NCBI GenBank assembly: GCA_036270095.1 | Contig: DATBDE010000079.1 | Coordinates: forward strand, 1 to 30,685 | Direction of reading: 5' to 3' | DNA length: 30,685 nt | Source of the DNA: DATBDE01 sp036270095 | Lineage (GTDB): Bacteria; Actinomycetota; Thermoleophilia; Solirubrobacterales; Solirubrobacteraceae | Position numbers and translations under genes: made by a program | The notes under the pieces: model-generated | Databases searched by the model: none | Told to the model about the DNA's origin: nothing | Seen by the model: the letters and a program-made list of their open reading frames with translations, nothing else | Part shown: positions 1-6,895 of the stretch, in pieces | Position numbering within the stretch: the stretch's first letter is position 1 | How the letters are laid out: each line of letters starts with the position of its first letter

Positions 1-1
1 C

Positions 2-1219
2 GGCGCCCTGGAGCGTGGCGACGGTGTCGGTGCCGCCCCCGCCGGTGACCTTGTTGGGCTTGTCGTTGCCGACGAGCGTGTCGCCGAACGGCGTGCCGAC
101 GATGTTGGCGATGTTCAGCAGCGTGTCGTTGCCGTCGCCGCCAGTCGCCGTTTCGGCAACCAGGTCCACGATCTCGGCCGAGGGGGACCGGGAGAAGTCG
201 GCGGTCACGTTGGGGCCGTCGCCCTCGAGGACGTCGTCGCCGGGGCCGCCGTCGAGCGTGTCGCCGGTCCCGCCGCCGCCCATCAGGCGGTTCGGGCCGG
301 CGTTGCCGGTCAGCGTGTCGTTGCCATGCGTGCCGCTGACGTTCTCGATCGCCGTGATCGTCTGCGTGCCCGCGCCGGTGTCCTGGGGCCCGGTCTGGCT
401 GAGGTCGACCTTGACCGGGCCGGTGAAGACGTTCCCGTAGCTGAGGTTCTCGGACCCCGCCCCGCCGTCGATGACGTCGTTGCCGCGGCCGGGCTCGAGC
501 AGGTCGTCGCCGCCGAAGCCGCGCACCACGTCGTCGCCATCGCCGGCGTTGAGGACGTCGCCGTTCTCGCTGCCCTCGAGGGTGTCGGCGCCGTCCCCGC
601 CCTGGAGGTCGACGAACGAGCCGGCGCGGTCGTACGGGGCGCCGGTGCCCGCTCCGCCCTGCGCGCTGAGGACGTTGTTGCCCGACCCGGTCGCCAGCTC
701 GATCTTGTCGAGGGTCGAGGCGAGGATGTTCTCGCTCGACGAGGTCAACGCGTTCGTGTTGATGCCGCCGTCGCCGAGCGTCCAGTGGTCCCCGGTCGAC
801 CCCGAGTCGCCGATGAAGAGCTCGTCGGAGGACCCGGCGTTGAGGTTGAGGATGAACCCGGTCGGCCCGGTGGCGTCGTGGAAGTCGCCCGGGCGGATGA
901 TCGAGACGTGGGTGTCGCCGTCGTTGGCCGCGGGCGTCGACGGGTCATCCGAGCTGTCGACGACCTGGATCGAGTCGGTGTCGCCGACGGTGGGGTTGCC
1001 GCCGCTGCAGCCGAGCACGGGGCCGCCGCCGCGCACCTGGATGTCGCCGCTCGGGCCAACCGCGAGGACCGTCTGGTCGCCGTCGGTGTCCATGCCCACC
1101 GACAGGACGTGGAACGTCGGATCGAAGCTGCAGGTCGTGGCCGCGTTGGCCGCGGGGGCGATGCCCAGCGCCCCGGCCAGCACGGCCGTGGCGGTGGCGA
1201 TGAGGGCTCCTGTGCGCAT
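2..1219 (-). CDS. Secreted RTX-type calcium-binding repeat protein (C-terminus beyond left edge)
   Basis: The minus-strand frame stays open from an ATG at 1219 to the window edge (406 codons seen, no stop). It starts with a signal peptide (MRTGALIATATAVLAG..., likely cut after AANA, about residue 26). Residues about 27-190 match nothing I recognise. From about residue 200 come glycine/aspartate nonapeptide repeats of the GGxGxDxLxG type, in blocks near residues 205-250, 293-331 and 353-401. In known RTX proteins these form Ca2+-binding parallel beta-rolls in secreted proteins; export, toxin or adhesin function cannot be read from the visible part. The ATG is the first start codon after an in-frame stop at 1258-1256; it has no Shine-Dalgarno and lies inside a strong hairpin (1214-1251). 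The gene follows the RlpA-like gene by 64 bp on the same strand, so the two may be co-transcribed. Identity as an RTX-repeat protein is firm; its role is unknown. Confidence 0.85.
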   Translation of the reverse strand, partial: MRTGALIATATAVLAGALGIAPAANAATTCSFDPTFHVLSVGMDTDGDQTVLAVGPSGDIQVRGGGPVLGCSGGNPTVGDTDSIQVVDSSDDPSTPAANDGDTHVSIIRPGDFHDATGPTGFILNLNAGSSDELFIGDSGSTGDHWTLGDGGINTNALTSSSENILASTLDKIELATGSGNNVLSAQGGAGTGAPYDRAGSFVDLQGGDGADTLEGSENGDVLNAGDGDDVVRGFGGDDLLEPGRGNDVIDGGAGSENLSYGNVFTGPVKVDLSQTGPQDTGAGTQTITAIENVSGTHGNDTLTGNAGPNRLMGGGGTGDTLDGGPGDDVLEGDGPNVTADFSRSPSAEIVDLVAETATGGDGNDTLLNIANIVGTPFGDTLVGNDKPNKVTGGGGTDTVATLQGA

Positions 1220-1251
1220 GCCACGGAGCTTGCGGCTCCGCGGGCATGCGC
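1214..1251 (-). promoter_or_regulatory. Hairpin enclosing the start codon of the RTX-repeat gene
   Basis: On the minus strand the 38-nt segment folds as a 9-bp stem (GCGCATGCC with GGCATGCGC), a 2x1 internal loop, a 6-bp stem (CGGAGC with GCTCCG) and a 5-nt loop. The ATG at 1219 lies in the 3' arm, and the only GGAG nearby is paired in the inner stem. It could limit translation initiation, or act as a partial terminator after the RlpA-like gene; no T-tract follows it. Confidence 0.5.
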
Positions 1252-1283
1252 TGTGTCAGGAGGTCGACGCAAGACGCGTCGAG

Positions 1284-1958
1284 TTACTTGGTCGAGAGCA
1301 CGCTCCCGACGCCGTAGCCGAACCCGAGCCGCTTGGCCGTGGCCATGGTCAGGTCCCAGTCGCGGCCGCCGACGTAGGGGCCGCGGTCCACGACCGGAAC
1401 GCGGACGGTCCGGTTGCCGTGGCGGAAGGTGACCTTCGCGCCGCACGGCACGGTCTTGGACGCGACCCCGAGGGTGCTCTCGGACAGGTGCCCGCCACAG
1501 GCCAGCGCGCTGCCATAGAGGCCGGGGCCGTAGACCGACGCGACGCTGCGGCGGTAGACGTTGAGCTTGCCGACGGTCTGGACCACCGGCCCGACGACCG
1601 GCGTGGCGGCGGCGACGCCGTCCTGCGCGGCCGGGAAGCGTACGCGCAGGTTCGAGCTGCCTGGTGCGGACGGCCGGAAGCCCAGCGAGAAGCGGCCGCT
1701 TGCGTTGGTGCGGTCGCGGTCCTCGATGTGCCAGCCGCCGCCGGCGCGGCGCTCGAGCTGGGCCCTGCGGCCCTGGCCGCCGTCCAGCACGCCCGCGATC
1801 GCGGCCTTCTGGCCGGACACGACGTGCAGGCGATGTCTGGTGATCTTGACCGGAGTGCCGGAGTCCGCGCCGACCGAGGCATGCGGAAGCGCGCCAAGCC
1901 CCACGAGGGACAGCGCGCCGGCAGCCGCGAGCGTGCGCGGGTTCGGATTGAGTCGCAC
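1284..1958 (-). CDS. Secreted RlpA-like double-psi beta-barrel protein
   Basis: Encodes 224 aa from a GTG at 1958, chosen because AAGGGAG lies 7 nt upstream and because the product then opens with a signal peptide (MRLNPNPRTLAAAGALSLVG..., cut near ASVGA). Residues about 35-130 look like a beta-sandwich of the kind found in secreted actinobacterial proteins (ITRHRLHVVSGQ ... GRFSLGFRP). The C-terminal ~95 residues match the double-psi beta-barrel of RlpA and resuscitation-promoting-factor-like proteins: SVYGPGLYGSALACGG, then VVDRGPYVGGRDWDLT, with the conserved DRGP aspartate and a second Asp. In RlpA this fold cleaves or binds peptidoglycan glycan strands; enzymatic activity is not certain here. 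It precedes the RTX gene on the same strand and diverges from wax-ester synthase across a 219-bp region with several inverted repeats. Confidence 0.8.
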   Translation of the reverse strand: MRLNPNPRTLAAAGALSLVGLGALPHASVGADSGTPVKITRHRLHVVSGQKAAIAGVLDGGQGRRAQLERRAGGGWHIEDRDRTNASGRFSLGFRPSAPGSSNLRVRFPAAQDGVAAATPVVGPVVQTVGKLNVYRRSVASVYGPGLYGSALACGGHLSESTLGVASKTVPCGAKVTFRHGNRTVRVPVVDRGPYVGGRDWDLTMATAKRLGFGYGVGSVLSTK

Positions 1959-2066
1959 GAGAATGCTCCCTTCGAAGTGCCTGCAAGGACCGCCCCGGAC
2001 GCGTGCGACCGAGCTGCATGGATCCCCCGCTCGCCGGCAATCCGACCGCCTGGCGATTCGGCGTTG

Positions 2067-2080
2067 CGAACAACGGTTCG
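2067..2080. promoter_or_regulatory. LexA/SOS-box-like palindrome
   Basis: CGAAC-AACG-GTTCG, extended by one more pair to GCGAAC/GTTCGC at 2066-2081. The CGAAC-N4-GTTCG core is that of Gram-positive and actinobacterial LexA boxes, although the inner four bases do not follow the usual purine/pyrimidine preference. It lies 108 bp upstream of the RlpA-like start and 97 bp upstream of the wax-ester synthase start. One site found by eye is weak evidence. Confidence 0.35.
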
Positions 2081-2111
2081 CGGGGAGGCTACGAAGGGTT
2101 GCGCGCACAAC

Positions 2112-2127
2112 TGTGAGCGCCGTCACA
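2112..2127. promoter_or_regulatory. CRP/GlxR-type operator
   Basis: TGTGA-GCGCCG-TCACA is a perfect match to the TGTGA-N6-TCACA consensus of CRP-family regulators (Crp, GlxR, Cmr). Its centre is about 58 bp upstream of the wax-ester synthase ATG. If transcription starts at or just before that ATG, this is close to a class I activator position. A second palindrome, CGCAAG-ATCG-CTTGCG (2130-2145), lies just downstream. Confidence 0.5.
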
Positions 2128-2140
2128 CACGCAAGATCGC

Positions 2141-2169
2141 TTGCGGCGCCACCACGGGATGGCCAGAAT
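2141..2169 (+). promoter_or_regulatory. Putative promoter of wax-ester synthase
   Basis: TTGCGG (2141-2146), a 17-bp spacer, then CAGAAT (2164-2169), ending 8 nt before the ATG at 2178. There is no Shine-Dalgarno between the hexamer and the start, so the mRNA may be leaderless. The -35 hexamer overlaps the 3' arm of the 2130-2145 palindrome. Confidence 0.35.
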
Positions 2170-2177
2170 CAACCGAC

Positions 2178-3743
2178 ATGGCCAATCCCGACCGCCTGAC
2201 CGCACTCGACGCGACCTTCCTGCACCTCGAGCGCGCCAACGGGGTGACCATGCACGTCGCCTCGGTGATGATCTTCGAGGGCGAGATCCCGTCCTACGAC
2301 GAGCTCCTCGAGGCGATCGAGAGCCGTCTCGACGTCGTCCCCCGCTACCGCCAGCGCCTGGCGACGGTCCCGTTGAACCAAGGCCGGCCGGTCTGGGTCG
2401 ACGACCCGTACTTCAACGCCCGCTACCACGTCCGCCACACGGCGCTGCCGCGCCCCGGCTCCGAGCAACAGCTGAAGAACCTGGCCGGGCGCGTGTTCTC
2501 GCAGCAGCTCGACCGCGAGAGACCGCTGTGGGAGATCTGGCTCGTGGACAAGCTCGAGGGCGACCGCTTCGCGCTGCTGGCCAAGACCCACCACGCCCTC
2601 GTGGACGGCATCTCGGGGGTGGACATCACCACCGTCCTGTTCGACGCGGCGCCCGACGCGCCGCCACCCATGCCGCCCGAGCGCGCGTGGGTGGCGCGGC
2701 CACTGCCCAGCGACGCCCAGCTGCTGGGCGAGGCGCTGATCGAGCGCGCCACCCTGCCGACCGAGATCGTGCGCGGCGCGCGCGCGGTGCTCCGCGGGCC
2801 GCGCCGGGTGCTGCGCCGCGTGGTCGACGACGCCGCCGCCGTGGGGGCGCTGGCCTCCGGCGGCATCAACCCCGCCCCGAGCACGCCGCTGAACGTGTCG
2901 ATCTCGCCCCACCGGCGCTTCGACTGGGTCGAGGCCGAGCTCGAGCGCTTCAAGGCGATCAAGAACGTCCTCGGCGGCACGATCAACGACGTGGTGCTCA
3001 GCGTCGTCTCGCTGGCGCTCGGCCGCTGGCTGCGCGACCGCGCCTTCTCGACCGACGAGCTCACGCTCAAGGCCATGGTGCCGGTCTCCGTGCGCGCCGA
3101 CGCCGAGCGCGGCGCCCTCGGCAACAAGGTCGCGGCCATGTGGGCCTCGCTGCCCGTGTGGAGCGAGGACCCGGTCGAGACCTTCGCGCTGGTGCACGCC
3201 GAGATGGGCGAGCTCAAGGAGTCCGGCCAGGCCGTGGGCGCGACCGTGCTCACCGGCCTCTCGGACTTCGCGCCGCCCACGATCATGTCCCAGGCCGCGC
3301 GGCTGCAGTCGCGCCAGCGATTCATCAACCTCGTGGTCACCAACGTGCCCGGCCCGCAGTACCCGCTCTACCTGCTCGGGCGGCGCATGGTGGCGACCGA
3401 GCCGATGGTCCCGCTGGCCGAGAACCTGGCTCTGGGCATCGCCATCATGAGCTACGACGGCAAGCTGTTCTTCGGCCTCAACGGCGACTACGAGGCCATG
3501 GCCGACATCGCCTACCTGGCCTCCGACCTGCGCGTGGCGATCGCGACGCTGGCCGAAGCCGCGGGCCTGCCGTCCGAGGAGGAAGAGCAGGCGCGCCGCG
3601 CGGCCGCGGCGACCGCACCCGCGCCCACCCCGGAGCTCGAGCCCGCGCCCGACGAGCCGCCCATGGCCTTCTCGATGCCGCGCTCCCGTCCCGGGACGCG
3701 CTCCCCCCGCAGGGACGCGGGCCGCGCGCGGCGCTCGACCTAG
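2178..3743 (+). CDS. Wax ester synthase/diacylglycerol acyltransferase (WS/DGAT)
   Basis: Encodes 521 aa. This enzyme family moves acyl groups from acyl-CoA to diacylglycerol or fatty alcohols, making triacylglycerol or wax esters stored in lipid bodies at the membrane. The N-terminus (LTALDATFLHLE) is typical, and the catalytic HHxxxDG motif is intact at residues 138-144 (HHALVDG). The second conserved region is present (GGTINDVVLSVV, then the NVPGPQ segment). Length is slightly above the usual 450-480 because of a low-complexity Pro/Glu/Arg-rich tail of about 40 residues. The ATG at 2178 was chosen because the WS/DGAT family signature starts there; the open frame upstream is a shadow. A perfect CRP-type site lies upstream, suggesting control by carbon or cAMP state. 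The DUF3105 gene follows closely. Confidence 0.93.
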   Translation: MANPDRLTALDATFLHLERANGVTMHVASVMIFEGEIPSYDELLEAIESRLDVVPRYRQRLATVPLNQGRPVWVDDPYFNARYHVRHTALPRPGSEQQLKNLAGRVFSQQLDRERPLWEIWLVDKLEGDRFALLAKTHHALVDGISGVDITTVLFDAAPDAPPPMPPERAWVARPLPSDAQLLGEALIERATLPTEIVRGARAVLRGPRRVLRRVVDDAAAVGALASGGINPAPSTPLNVSISPHRRFDWVEAELERFKAIKNVLGGTINDVVLSVVSLALGRWLRDRAFSTDELTLKAMVPVSVRADAERGALGNKVAAMWASLPVWSEDPVETFALVHAEMGELKESGQAVGATVLTGLSDFAPPTIMSQAARLQSRQRFINLVVTNVPGPQYPLYLLGRRMVATEPMVPLAENLALGIAIMSYDGKLFFGLNGDYEAMADIAYLASDLRVAIATLAEAAGLPSEEEEQARRAAAATAPAPTPELEPAPDEPPMAFSMPRSRPGTRSPRRDAGRARRST

Positions 3744-3782
3744 GCGCCTTTGCGGATCGATTCGCCCCTGCGCGAGGTACAG

Positions 3783-4355
3783 GTGGGACCGCCGCGCCCC
3801 GAGCCGCGCGCGCCCCGCAACCGCCGGCTGCTGTGGATCGCCATCGGCGTCCTCGCGCTCGTCCTGGCGGTGCTCGCCGGCGTCCTCATCCTCGCCGTGG
3901 GCCGCGACGACCCCTCGGTGGGCGGCGGCAACAACGGGCCCGGCGTGCAGTACCCGGACCAGGGCAAGGACCACCTGGCCCTGGGCGAGGAGCCCAAGGT
4001 CAAGTTCAACTCCGACCCCCCGACGAGCGGGCCCCACATCCCCGACCCGGTCCTGCGCGACGGCATCCGCCTGACCCAGGACCAGGAGCTGCAGGCGCTC
4101 GAGCGGGGCAACGTGGTCGTGTTCTTCGACGACGCCCGCATCGGCCGGGGCCTGCGCAAGCTCCAGCGCCGGCTCACCGGCCCCTACCTGCCCGCCGTGG
4201 GCGCGGCCGGCGGGGCGCTCATCCTCGACCGCCGGCCGGGCACCAAGGGCGTGATCGCCGCGTCGTGGCGGCACCTGCTCACGGTCAAGTCGCCCAACGA
4301 CCCGCAGCTGCTGGCCTTCGCCAACTACTGGATCGGGCGCGGCGCCGACCCCTAG
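3783..4355 (+). CDS. DUF3105 membrane-anchored protein
   Basis: Encodes 190 aa from a GTG at 3783 with GAGG 5 nt upstream; the frame also allows a TTG at 3750 without a good ribosome site. A short Arg/Pro-rich cytoplasmic segment is followed by one strong transmembrane helix (residues about 16-40) and a Gly/Asn-rich linker. The globular domain carries the DUF3105 signature NSDPPTSGPH (residues 76-85). That family is common in actinobacteria and has no established function; the domain should lie outside the membrane. The gene starts 39 bp after wax-ester synthase and ends 13 bp before NAD synthetase, so it is probably co-transcribed with the former. Confidence 0.75.
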   Translation: MGPPRPEPRAPRNRRLLWIAIGVLALVLAVLAGVLILAVGRDDPSVGGGNNGPGVQYPDQGKDHLALGEEPKVKFNSDPPTSGPHIPDPVLRDGIRLTQDQELQALERGNVVVFFDDARIGRGLRKLQRRLTGPYLPAVGAAGGALILDRRPGTKGVIAASWRHLLTVKSPNDPQLLAFANYWIGRGADP

Positions 4356-4356
4356 C

Positions 4357-4362
4357 CATAAT
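4357..4362 (+). promoter_or_regulatory. -10-like hexamer of nadE (leaderless type)
   Basis: CATAAT lies 6 nt before the nadE GTG and directly after the DUF3105 stop codon; no Shine-Dalgarno is present. This gives nadE its own promoter despite the close upstream gene. Confidence 0.35.
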
Positions 4363-4368
4363 CGTGGT

Positions 4369-6099
4369 GTGGCAGCCCCACTCCGCATCGCCCTGGCCCA
4401 GATCGACACCACCGTCGGCGACATCGCCGGGAACGTGGCCAAGATCCAGGAGCACATCGCGCGCGCCCGCCATCAGGGCGCCGAGCTCGTCGTGTTCCCC
4501 GAGCTGGCGGTCACCGGCTACCCGCCCGAGGACCTGCTGCTCAAGGAGCACTTCCTCACCGACGCCCGCGCCGCCGTCGAGCGGCTCGCGGCCGAGACCA
4601 ACGACATCGTCGCCCTGGTCGGCTTCCCCGAGCGGGCCGAGGACGTCTACAACGCCGCCGCCGTACTGGCCGGCGGCGAGGTCCGCGGGATCTACCGCAA
4701 GACCTACCTGCCCAACTACGGCGTCTTCGACGAGGAGCGCTACTTCCAGGAGGGCACCCGCGGCGGCCTCATCGAGGTCGGCGACGCCGTCGTCGGCCTG
4801 ACCATCTGCGAGGACATCTGGGAGCCCGGGCCGCCGCTGTCCGACGAGGCGCTGGCCGGCGCCACCGTGGTCATCAACCTCTCGGCCTCGCCCTACTACG
4901 CGGGCAAGGGCGGCGAGCGGGAGAACATGCTCGTGCAGCGCGCCCGCGACTCCCTGGCCGCGGTGGCGTTCTGCAACCTCGTCGGCGGCCAGGACGAGCT
5001 CGTCTTCGACGGCCACTCGGTGGTTGTCGACCACGACGGAACCGTGATCGCCCGCGCCCACCAGTTCCGCGAGGAGCTGCTCGTGGCCACGATCGACCCC
5101 GAGGGCTCGCGCGCCTCCCGCCTGCGCGACACCCGCCACCGCCCGGCGGCGCGGCGCATGCAGGCCGAGGTCGACCAGCTGGCCGCGCTCCCGCGCCCGT
5201 ACGTGCCCACCGACGACGACGCCCGCTCAGGGCCGATCGCCCCGCTCCTGCCCCGCCACGCCGAGGTCTACGAGGCGCTCAAGCTCGGCCTACACGACTA
5301 CGTGGTCAAGAACGGGTTCCGCCACGTCGTGCTCGGGCTCTCCGGCGGGATCGACTCCGCCCTCGTGGCCTGCCTGGCCTGCGACGCCCTCGGGGCCGAG
5401 CGGGTGAGCGTGACGATCATGCCCTCGCCCTACTCGTCCAGGGAGACCCAGCGCGACGCGCGCGAGCTGGCCCGCAACCTCGGCGTCGAGGTCCTCGAGC
5501 TGCCGATCGGGCCGACCATGGAGACCTACGAGCGGGCGCTGCACGGGGCCTTCGACGGGCGCGACCCCGACATCACCGAGGAGAACCTGCAGGCGCGCAT
5601 CCGGGGCAACCTGCTCATGGCCCTGTCGAACAAGTTCGGCTGGCTGGTGCTGACGACCGGCAACAAGTCCGAGCTCTCGGTGGGCTACTCGACCCTGTAC
5701 GGGGACACCGCGGGCGGCTTCGCGGTGATCAAGGACGTGCCCAAGACGCTGGTCTACGAGCTCGTGCGCTACCGCAACGAGCACGGCGACCGACCGGTGG
5801 TGCCGCCCACGATCATCGAGCGGGCGCCCAGCGCCGAGCTGCGCCCGGACCAGCGCGACGAGGACTCCCTGCCGCCCTACGAGGTGCTCGACCCGATCCT
5901 CGAGGCCTACGTGGAGGAGGACGTCGGCCGCGACCAGCTCGTGCGCATGGGCTTTGACCGCGACGCCGTCGAGCGCGTGACCCGGCTCGTCGACCTGTCC
6001 GAGTACAAGCGGCGCCAGAACCCGCCCGGGATCAAGATCACGACGAAGTCGTTCGGGCGCGACTGGCGCATGCCGATCACCAACCGCTACTCGGGGTAG
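4369..6099 (+). CDS. nadE: Glutamine-dependent NAD+ synthetase
   Basis: Encodes 576 aa. It makes NAD+ from nicotinic acid adenine dinucleotide, ATP and ammonia; the ammonia is released from glutamine by the N-terminal domain. The N-terminal nitrilase-type amidase domain (about 1-270) has the Glu45-Lys111-Cys147 triad (FPELAVTG, YRKTYLPNYG, LTICEDIWE). The C-terminal synthetase domain has the PP-loop SGGIDS at residues 325-330, TTGNKSE, and the GYSTLYGDTAGGF region. Length and order match the two-domain bacterial enzyme, although M. tuberculosis NadE is longer (about 680 aa). The GTG start at 4369 gives the standard N-terminus (LRIALAQIDTTVGD). It is probably transcribed from the adjacent leaderless-type promoter. 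Confidence 0.96.
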   Translation: MAAPLRIALAQIDTTVGDIAGNVAKIQEHIARARHQGAELVVFPELAVTGYPPEDLLLKEHFLTDARAAVERLAAETNDIVALVGFPERAEDVYNAAAVLAGGEVRGIYRKTYLPNYGVFDEERYFQEGTRGGLIEVGDAVVGLTICEDIWEPGPPLSDEALAGATVVINLSASPYYAGKGGERENMLVQRARDSLAAVAFCNLVGGQDELVFDGHSVVVDHDGTVIARAHQFREELLVATIDPEGSRASRLRDTRHRPAARRMQAEVDQLAALPRPYVPTDDDARSGPIAPLLPRHAEVYEALKLGLHDYVVKNGFRHVVLGLSGGIDSALVACLACDALGAERVSVTIMPSPYSSRETQRDARELARNLGVEVLELPIGPTMETYERALHGAFDGRDPDITEENLQARIRGNLLMALSNKFGWLVLTTGNKSELSVGYSTLYGDTAGGFAVIKDVPKTLVYELVRYRNEHGDRPVVPPTIIERAPSAELRPDQRDEDSLPPYEVLDPILEAYVEEDVGRDQLVRMGFDRDAVERVTRLVDLSEYKRRQNPPGIKITTKSFGRDWRMPITNRYSG

Positions 6100-6132
6100 G
6101 CAACCGGACACCGCGGCGGGGGGATCCTTCCT

Positions 6133-6146
6133 GTCGGATATCCGAC
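6133..6146. promoter_or_regulatory. Perfect palindrome (operator candidate) upstream of the His-rich peptide gene
   Basis: GTCGGATATCCGAC is a perfect 14-bp palindrome centred about 42 bp before the ATG at 6182, where the -35 region would lie if the TAGCTT at 6169-6174 (7 nt before the ATG) is the -10. Because the downstream product is probably metal-binding, a metal-responsive repressor is a natural guess, but no regulator is identified. Confidence 0.45.
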
Positions 6147-6181
6147 CGACGGCGGGGCGGCGCGGCGGTAGCTTCGCGGCC

Positions 6182-6385
6182 ATGACCTCCATCACGCACA
6201 AGCCCCTCGCAGCGCTCGCCGTCGTCGCCGCCCTCGCCCTGGCCGGGCCGGTCGGCACCGCCGGCGCCCACTCCGGCCACGGCCACGGCAGCTTCGACGG
6301 CCATCAAGGCGGAAGCCACGGCGGCTTCGGCGGCCACCACGGCGCCGGCCACGGGGACCGCGGCTTCGGCAACCCCCGCCGCTAA
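6182..6385 (+). CDS. Small secreted His/Gly-rich peptide
   Basis: Encodes 67 aa. A clear signal peptide (MTSITHKPLAALAVVAALALAG..., cut near AGA) precedes a mature peptide of about 40 residues containing eight histidines and about sixteen glycines in GH, HGH and GGHH arrangements and ending in NPRR. It has no cysteine. Such His/Gly-rich exported peptides can bind Zn, Ni or Cu; that is inference, and I recognise no named family. It stands alone: NAD synthetase ends 82 bp before it and the thioesterase faces it from downstream. TAGCTT at 6169-6174 lies 7 nt before the ATG with no Shine-Dalgarno, suggesting a leaderless mRNA. The signal peptide and own promoter-like elements argue for a real gene despite its size. 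Confidence 0.65.
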   Translation: MTSITHKPLAALAVVAALALAGPVGTAGAHSGHGHGSFDGHQGGSHGGFGGHHGAGHGDRGFGNPRR

Positions 6386-6388
6386 CGG

Positions 6389-6452
6389 GGGGGTCAAGTC
6401 TTTCGCTGCAGCAAACCGGAATCCGGATGTTGCAAAGAAAGACTTGACCCCC
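6389..6452. repeat. Large inverted repeat (REP-like palindrome or bidirectional terminator)
   Basis: The arms GGGGGTCAAGTCTTTC (6389-6404) and GAAAGACTTGACCCCC (6437-6452) are perfect 16-bp complements. The 32-nt centre contains GCTGCAGC, CCGG-AAT-CCGG and a GCAA/TTGC pair, so it can fold further. It fills the gap between the convergent His-rich peptide and thioesterase genes. It resembles REP-type intergenic palindromes; it may also stop transcription from both sides. Confidence 0.7.
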
Positions 6453-6476
6453 TACACCCCTTACACCCCTTACACC
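6453..6476. repeat. Short tandem repeat TACACCCCT (about 2.7 units)
   Basis: Three consecutive copies of a 9-bp unit (TACACCCCT twice, then a partial TACACC) directly abut the large inverted repeat. The thioesterase stop codon (6472-6470) is formed at the junction of the second and third units. Confidence 0.6.
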
Positions 6477-6868
6477 TCGCGGACGGCGATCGTCATCCGC
6501 GTGGTCGCGCACAGGCGTCCGGCGTCGTCGGTGAAGTCCACGTCCCACACCCACGTGGTGCGCCCGCGGTGACGCCGGCGGCCCACGGCGTGGACCGTGC
6601 CCTCGGTGATCGGGCGCATGAACGTGGTCGTGTTGCTCATGCCCATGGCCGCCTTGCCCTCGGGCGCGACGGCCACGAACGTGGCCAGCGAGGCCAGCGC
6701 CTCGGCCATCGAGGCCAGGACGCCGCCGTGCAGCAGCCCGGCGCCCTGCTTGTGGTGGGGCTGGACGTTGAGCCGGCCCCGAACCTCGTCCTCGGCGTAG
6801 TCGAGGATCTCGAGCCCGTAGTGGGCGTCGAAGGTGCCCTCGATGGCTGTGAAGCTGCGCGTATCCAC
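6470..6868 (-). CDS. PaaI-family hotdog thioesterase
   Basis: Encodes 132 aa. The hotdog-fold signature is clear: LLHGGVLASMAEALAS carries the HGG motif and the Glu/Asp position used by PaaI-type acyl-CoA thioesterases, and MSNTTTFMRPITEGTVHAV is the usual second strand-turn region. The family hydrolyses aryl- or acyl-CoA esters as homotetramers; the substrate here is unknown. The GTG at 6868 was chosen because TATCGT (6882-6877) lies 8 nt upstream and no Shine-Dalgarno exists; homologues begin close to this point. It diverges from the sigma-like fusion gene with only 27 bp between start codons, and its 3' end runs into a tandem repeat and a large palindrome. Confidence 0.85.
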   Translation of the reverse strand: MDTRSFTAIEGTFDAHYGLEILDYAEDEVRGRLNVQPHHKQGAGLLHGGVLASMAEALASLATFVAVAPEGKAAMGMSNTTTFMRPITEGTVHAVGRRRHRGRTTWVWDVDFTDDAGRLCATTRMTIAVREV

Positions 6869-6876
6869 GGCGGAGG

Positions 6877-6886
6877 ACGATACTTT
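6877..6886. promoter_or_regulatory. Overlapping divergent -10 elements
   Basis: TACTTT (6881-6886, plus) lies 9 nt before the ATG at 6896, and TATCGT (6882-6877, minus) lies 8 nt before the GTG at 6868. The two hexamers share 2 bp, so polymerase could probably occupy only one direction at a time. Both genes lack a Shine-Dalgarno at a usable distance. Confidence 0.45.
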
Positions 6887-6895
6887 GGTCCGTCC

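Noticed and set aside
471..2177. Long open frame upstream of and in frame with wax-ester synthase
   Set aside because: It is antisense to the RTX and RlpA-like genes, has no family features, and the enzyme's signature begins at 2178. Long frames like this are normal in GC-rich DNA.
2169..4457. 762-codon minus-strand open frame
   Set aside because: It is the shadow of wax-ester synthase, DUF3105 and nadE, with low-complexity Arg/Gly/Ala/Val composition.
6453..6476. CRISPR-like repeat
   Set aside because: The unit is 9 bp, continuous and without spacers.
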